Origin: a virus
Strand: one strand, 5' to 3'
DNA length: 33,976 bases
Virus record (IMG/VR): IMGVR_UViG_3300046090_000075
Coordinates: 1 to 33,976 of that record
Shown piece by piece: positions 31,238 to 33,976 of the stretch. How positions within the stretch are numbered: the stretch's first letter is position 1; each line of letters begins with the position of its first letter. The notes under the pieces are model-generated. The model saw only the letters and a program-made list of their open reading frames with translations, was not told the origin of the DNA and did not search any database. A program made the translations under genes and the position numbers.

Positions 31238-31507
31238 TTACTTTTGAATTCTCCAAGCTTGTAAAGTGTTCGCGTATTGTGTAACACCATCTTTATTGGT
31301 ATAAGAACGACCACGTAAATTGAATTCAACTTTAATTAGTTCCCCGTCTGAATAAGGGTCTATTAAATCCGTTTTATCTTGGTGCAATTCAAATTTAATT
31401 TCTTGCGGATATTGTTCATCTGTTTTAATAACAAAATCACGTTTTGAAAATTTTTCTGTGATTTGTTGAGTTTCGCTTCTGTAAGTTAAAATTCCTTGTA
31501 ATTCCAT
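31238..31507 (-). CDS. DUF3127 protein, OB-fold ssDNA-binding candidate
   Basis: The 89-aa protein has KRDFVIKTDEQYPQEIKFE, LHQDKTDLIDPY, and VEFNLRGRSYTNKDGVTQY ending AWRIQK. The K-R-x-F-V-x-x-T-x-E-x-Y-P-Q and N-x-R-G-R blocks are the DUF3127 signature. The fold is predicted to be OB-like. Location in one transcript with recT suggests it coats or hands over single-stranded DNA during annealing (inference). Start and stop are tight: ATG overlaps the recT stop by 1 bp. Confidence 0.8.
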   Translation of the reverse strand: MELQGILTYRSETQQITEKFSKRDFVIKTDEQYPQEIKFELHQDKTDLIDPYSDGELIKVEFNLRGRSYTNKDGVTQYANTLQAWRIQK

Positions 31508-32403
31508 TATTTTTGTTGATTTAAAATTAAATTATTTTCTACATCGTTAAATTGTTCAAAAAGTCTATTGAACACTTCTGTGGGAACGCTATCTTTCAAT
31601 TCCATATATTCATCAATATTTGAAACAGAATTTAAAAATTGTAGCGTTCTTTTGTCTTCCTCTTTTTCATTCAAAGTTTCAAGGTCAATTGGTTCGTTAT
31701 CTGGATATTTGAAATTTCCGTCATCTTTAATAACTGACTGGTCAACCGCTGAAGCTTTTTGCATTTCAATTGAAAGTGGAGCAAATCCAGAATTCAAATG
31801 TAATTTAACAACCGTCTTTTTCGCCATTTTATCAAAGTCGTCTTTCCACAATCCAGTTCCATATTTTTTGAAAGTCTGTGAATATTTCTTTGCGTGTTTA
31901 TTTATTTCTTCAATAGGCATAAAAAATACGTTTTCAAAGCCGTTTAAAAGTTTGAAGTACGAAGCGTAACCAATTACTTTTTCGCTCGTCTTGGACTTCC
32001 ATTCAAAGTGATATCCGCCAAAACTATCATCTTCCACCAATTGACCTTCGTAAATTTCTTTTACTTCAAGATTTTTGTATTGATTTGAATTGATTGCCAA
32101 TTGGCGAAAACCTTTGTAACCAATTTGAAATTGAGCTTCACGACCATAAGGTATAATGTAAGCAAATCCAAGATTGTTATTAATTGGTAATCCAAGTGAA
32201 GTTGCGGTCAAACAAGCATTGAATAGACTTGCTGGCTCACACGCTTGTAATTTATCATTCGCATTAAAAAGGCTCAAAGCCGAACTGACAAATTGTGTAT
32301 CTCTGTCTTTTAGAACCTCCTTGATTCTTTCTTTAATAGCTGGGCTATCCAACAATTGTGCAAAGCCTTTTTTCTGGCTGGTAGTTTGAACTTGTGTATT
32401 CAT
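31507..32403 (-). CDS. recT: RecT single-strand annealing protein
   Basis: The 298-aa protein shows the RecT pattern: FNACLTATSLGLPINNNLGFAYIIPYG, AQFQIGYKGFRQLAINS, and MPIEEINKHAKKYSQTF near 160-180. GTGLWKDDFDKMAKKTVVKLHL follows. It anneals complementary strands in phage recombination. It is preceded by a TAAATTTG box and by the leader AATCAATATTAAAAACC, which is also found before the gene at 22003. Confidence 0.95.
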   Translation of the reverse strand: MNTQVQTTSQKKGFAQLLDSPAIKERIKEVLKDRDTQFVSSALSLFNANDKLQACEPASLFNACLTATSLGLPINNNLGFAYIIPYGREAQFQIGYKGFRQLAINSNQYKNLEVKEIYEGQLVEDDSFGGYHFEWKSKTSEKVIGYASYFKLLNGFENVFFMPIEEINKHAKKYSQTFKKYGTGLWKDDFDKMAKKTVVKLHLNSGFAPLSIEMQKASAVDQSVIKDDGNFKYPDNEPIDLETLNEKEEDKRTLQFLNSVSNIDEYMELKDSVPTEVFNRLFEQFNDVENNLILNQQK

Positions 32404-32428
32404 ATTTTTGGTTTTTAATATTGATTAA

Positions 32429-32436
32429 CAAATTTA
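32429..32436 (-). promoter_or_regulatory. -7 box of the recT transcript
   Basis: TAAATTTG on the minus strand, 25 bp before the recT ATG. A partial GTTT lies 17 bp upstream instead of TTTG at 19 bp, so strength is uncertain. Confidence 0.5.
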
Positions 32437-32460
32437 ATTAAAAAATTTTATTTAAACTAA

Positions 32461-32670
32461 TTATTCGGTCTTTTTTATTTGTGAAATTGGTTTTAATATT
32501 TGCAATTTTACTGGCAATCCTTTTTTGATAATAAGCAAATCTCTGGTACGTACCGCTTCAATTTCTGTGTCATACCAACCAGCTTTGTATGTAATTCCAG
32601 AATATGTAACACGTGATTCATATTTGCCTAATTTTCTATGGTAAGTTACTCCAGTATATTTCTTACTCAC
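32461..32670 (-). CDS. stand-alone AP2 DNA-binding protein
   Basis: A 69-aa protein in which residues 4-50 form an AP2 domain (KYTGVTYHRKLGKYESRVTY, AGWYDTEIEAVRTRDLL). No nuclease motif is present. The C-terminal KISQIKKTE-like tail is basic. The gene is in the small early operon and overlaps its upstream neighbour (ATGA at 32670). It could be the remnant of an HNH-AP2 endonuclease or a recruited regulator. Confidence 0.8.
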   Translation of the reverse strand: MSKKYTGVTYHRKLGKYESRVTYSGITYKAGWYDTEIEAVRTRDLLIIKKGLPVKLQILKPISQIKKTE

Positions 32671-32858
32671 GATATACTTCTTAAAAAATGAAACGGAATA
32701 TTGGCTTTAACATTTACAACTTTTTTATCATTATAAACATTAATTTCTGTGACAACTGGAGTTGTTAATTTTGTGATTAAAGTTCTTTTTGCCATTCTTG
32801 TAATTCTTTTTAATAATGGCTCTTGTTCAATAAATTTAATATCAAATAAATTATTCAT
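32667..32858 (-). CDS. 63-aa early protein, function unknown
   Basis: From MNNLFDIKF the protein is 63 aa. It is basic (RITRMAKRTLITKL) with a strand-rich end (KKVVNVKANIPF). The ATG at 32858 overlaps the upstream stop as ATGAATAA, which I prefer over an ATG at 32885 that would give a 35-bp overlap. No family recognised. Confidence 0.65.
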   Translation of the reverse strand: MNNLFDIKFIEQEPLLKRITRMAKRTLITKLTTPVVTEINVYNDKKVVNVKANIPFHFLRSIS

Positions 32859-33033
32859 TTTTTCTTGATTTAATTGGTTCGTCATTTAAGAATGGTTTTG
32901 AAACTTCTTCAATATAGTTTCTAATTTGTTTTTCAACTGGCTGGGGAAGTTTGTCAGCAATGACAAAAGTTTTTACCCCTTTTTTGAATTTAGGTTTTCT
33001 TCCAGCGTTTCTTTCGTTTTTTGTTTCTTTCAT
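32851..33033 (-). CDS. 60-aa basic early protein
   Basis: A short basic protein beginning MKETKNERNAGRKPKFKKG, an N-A-G-R-K-P AT-hook-like motif also found at the start of the small terminase, then KQIRNYIEEVSKPF. It may bind AT-rich DNA or RNA (inference). It sits in the tight operon of small early genes. Confidence 0.65.
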   Translation of the reverse strand: MKETKNERNAGRKPKFKKGVKTFVIADKLPQPVEKQIRNYIEEVSKPFLNDEPIKSRKNE

Positions 33034-33041
33034 TTCTGTTT

Positions 33042-33257
33042 CTAATTATAATTTTCGTTGTAATATTCTTCAAAATCTATTGGAGTGTAATTACTATTAC
33101 CAAAACATTTTCTCATATTTTCGTATGATGAACTCCAAGCGGCTCTCATTTGTTGCTTTTCTAATTCTAAATAATTTTCTTCATCTTCTTTATTAAAGAA
33201 ATCTTTATAAAGCCTATTGACTATACTTTTAAATACGGTTTGTTTTTTAAAGCTCAT
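33042..33257 (-). CDS. 71-aa early protein, function unknown
   Basis: A helical protein (VFKSIVNRLYKDFFNKEDEEN, EKQQMRAAWSSSYENMRKCF) with an aromatic acidic end (FEEYYNENYN). It starts 24 bp after the inverted repeat at 33282-33327. No family recognised; could be a host-takeover protein by position and size (inference). Confidence 0.65.
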   Translation of the reverse strand: MSFKKQTVFKSIVNRLYKDFFNKEDEENYLELEKQQMRAAWSSSYENMRKCFGNSNYTPIDFEEYYNENYN

Positions 33258-33281
33258 AACTATTATTTTGATTTTTAATTT

Positions 33282-33327
33282 AAGGTTATACCCTTATTAT
33301 TATTTTTTAATTTAAGGGTATAGCCTT
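33282..33327 (-). repeat. 15-bp inverted repeat between early genes
   Basis: Arms at 33282-33296 and 33313-33327 (AAGGTTATACCCTTA and its complement with one mismatch) flank a 16-nt AT-rich loop, immediately after the stop of the 52-aa gene. No strong T-run follows, so it may be an operator, a processing or stability hairpin, or a leaky terminator. Confidence 0.6.
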
Positions 33328-33486
33328 TTATTTTAATGTTTTTAAATATTTTACGGCAGCTTCAATTGTAATAAATTCTTTGAGTAATTTTTTACTAATT
33401 TTCAAGCCAAAAAATTCAATGCTTCTGTGAACAAAAAACATATCATACTCGTAATTCAACTCGTAAACTTTTCTAAATATTTTCAT
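33328..33486 (-). CDS. 52-aa early protein, function unknown
   Basis: A 52-codon ORF reading MKIFRKVYELNYEYDMFFVH at the start, then GLKISKKLLKEFITIEAAVKYLK. Its ATG is 2 bp after the stop of the 98-aa gene and its stop abuts the inverted repeat. The sequence is soluble with mixed strand and helix. No family recognised. Confidence 0.7.
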   Translation of the reverse strand: MKIFRKVYELNYEYDMFFVHRSIEFFGLKISKKLLKEFITIEAAVKYLKTLK

Positions 33487-33488
33487 AA

Positions 33489-33785
33489 TTACAAATCGTT
33501 AATTAGTTTGGTAAGTAATAATTTTTTACTTGATAATTCAATTCTGTTATCTGAACTGATATTTCCAAACATTGATAAATCTAATTCAATTTCGTTTATT
33601 CTTTTGTTTGTTTTATACATAAGAATTGCTTTCATTTTAATTGAATCTACCAAAGCGGTAAGCTCATCATCATCAAAAGTGTCTTTGATATAATCTTCAA
33701 GAACTTCAATTTCTGTTCTTTCATCTTTTACTTGCGCTTCTAATTTGTCGAAGTAATCTGGCTCGTTGTTATAAGTGTCTATCAT
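33489..33785 (-). CDS. 98-aa acidic early protein, function unknown
   Basis: A strongly acidic helical protein (MIDTYNNEPDYFDKLEAQVK, VLEDYIKDTFDDDELTALVD) with a lysine-rich C-terminal helix. Acidic small early proteins of phages often mimic DNA or bind host factors, but this is only an inference. It begins 4 bp after a 30-aa gene. Confidence 0.7.
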   Translation of the reverse strand: MIDTYNNEPDYFDKLEAQVKDERTEIEVLEDYIKDTFDDDELTALVDSIKMKAILMYKTNKRINEIELDLSMFGNISSDNRIELSSKKLLLTKLINDL

Positions 33786-33789
33786 AATA

Positions 33790-33882
33790 TTAGCTTCTAA
33801 AGATAAATTGAAAAAGAATGTACATTGCTATTAAGTAAGCGAAATTTTGTTGGCAAATAGCCTTTGATAGGAAGTTTTTCAT
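33790..33882 (-). CDS. 30-aa hydrophobic early peptide
   Basis: A 30-codon ORF reading MKNFLSKAICQQNFAYLIAM and ending YILFQFIFRS, a basic N-terminus followed by a hydrophobic stretch that could span or bind the inner membrane. It is the first ORF after the strongest early promoter, in an ACATTATG context, and is 4 bp from the next gene. Without homologues the call is tentative. Confidence 0.5.
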   Translation of the reverse strand: MKNFLSKAICQQNFAYLIAMYILFQFIFRS

Positions 33883-33918
33883 AATGTTTGATTTTGATTA
33901 TTATTTAATTTTGATATG

Positions 33919-33949
33919 CAAATTTAATAATTATTTTTTAATTAACAAG
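33919..33949 (-). promoter_or_regulatory. early promoter of the small-gene operon
   Basis: CTTG (33949-33946), 19 bp, TAAATTTG (33926-33919) on the minus strand, with a leader of about 30 nt to the ATG at 33882. This is the same -7 box and spacing as the exonuclease and HNH promoters. It is the most upstream promoter visible in the window. Confidence 0.7.
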
Positions 33950-33976
33950 TGAAAGACAAAAAAAATTTAAAAAAAA

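Noticed and set aside
1-33976. Integrase, repressor, attachment site or tRNA genes
   Set aside because: None could be recognised in any frame or gap, so lysogeny cannot be claimed or excluded.

Overview
The window is almost all of a tailed double-stranded DNA phage or prophage genome. The probable host is a Flavobacterium-like member of the Bacteroidota. The DNA is strongly AT-rich. Shine-Dalgarno sites are not evident and start codons sit in A/T-rich leaders that often end ATTATG. Recurrent promoter-like boxes match the Bacteroidota pattern (TTTG, about 19 bp, TAnnTTTG). Every convincing gene is on the minus strand, so transcription runs from high to low coordinates. I see no integrase, repressor, tRNA, CRISPR array or host gene, so I cannot say whether this is a lytic phage or part of a prophage.

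Layout in order of transcription. (1) 33.9-32.4 kb: an operon of very small early genes ending in a stand-alone AP2-domain protein. (2) 32.4-28.9 kb: a recombination module with RecT annealase, a DUF3127 OB-like protein, a YqaJ/lambda-type exonuclease, NinG, an HNH-like endonuclease and a 57-aa gene. A clear intrinsic terminator follows the RecT pair. (3) 28.7-24.6 kb: a replication-initiation-like gene and its partner, small genes, a NUMOD1-like protein, an HNH-AP2 endonuclease, then a tightly coupled chain of tiny genes ending in a MazG-like NTP pyrophosphohydrolase. (4) 24.6-20.0 kb: two more homing-endonuclease-like genes, an unusual GHKL-like protein, a winged-helix protein and a DNA methyltransferase with a DUF4942-like C-terminus. 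(5) 20.0-3.2 kb: virion genes, namely small and large terminase, connector and tail genes, tape measure, ClpP-type protease fused to a scaffold-like tail, major capsid, tube candidate, portal, adaptor and an S74 tail fibre. (6) 3.2-0 kb: two small proteins, holin, M15 endolysin, a single-gene (unimolecular) spanin candidate and a metallophosphoesterase. The tail genes lie between terminase and head genes, unlike the usual terminase-portal-protease-capsid-tail order.

The most unusual signal is a family of three 5' leader RNAs, at 23839-23915, 26299-26366 and 28730-28813. Each lies just downstream of a promoter-like box and just upstream of a start codon. Each can form the same interleaved two-helix (H-type) pseudoknot with very similar loop lengths. 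The helix sequences differ completely between copies while pairing is kept, which is covariation. Short loop motifs are shared. Two copies precede HNH-AP2 endonuclease genes and one precedes the replication gene. I do not recognise this as a named RNA family.

I also recovered six small genes below the usual length cut-off (30, 40, 52, 52, 54 and 59 aa) plus one of 57 aa. They are supported by stop/start overlaps or tight spacing.
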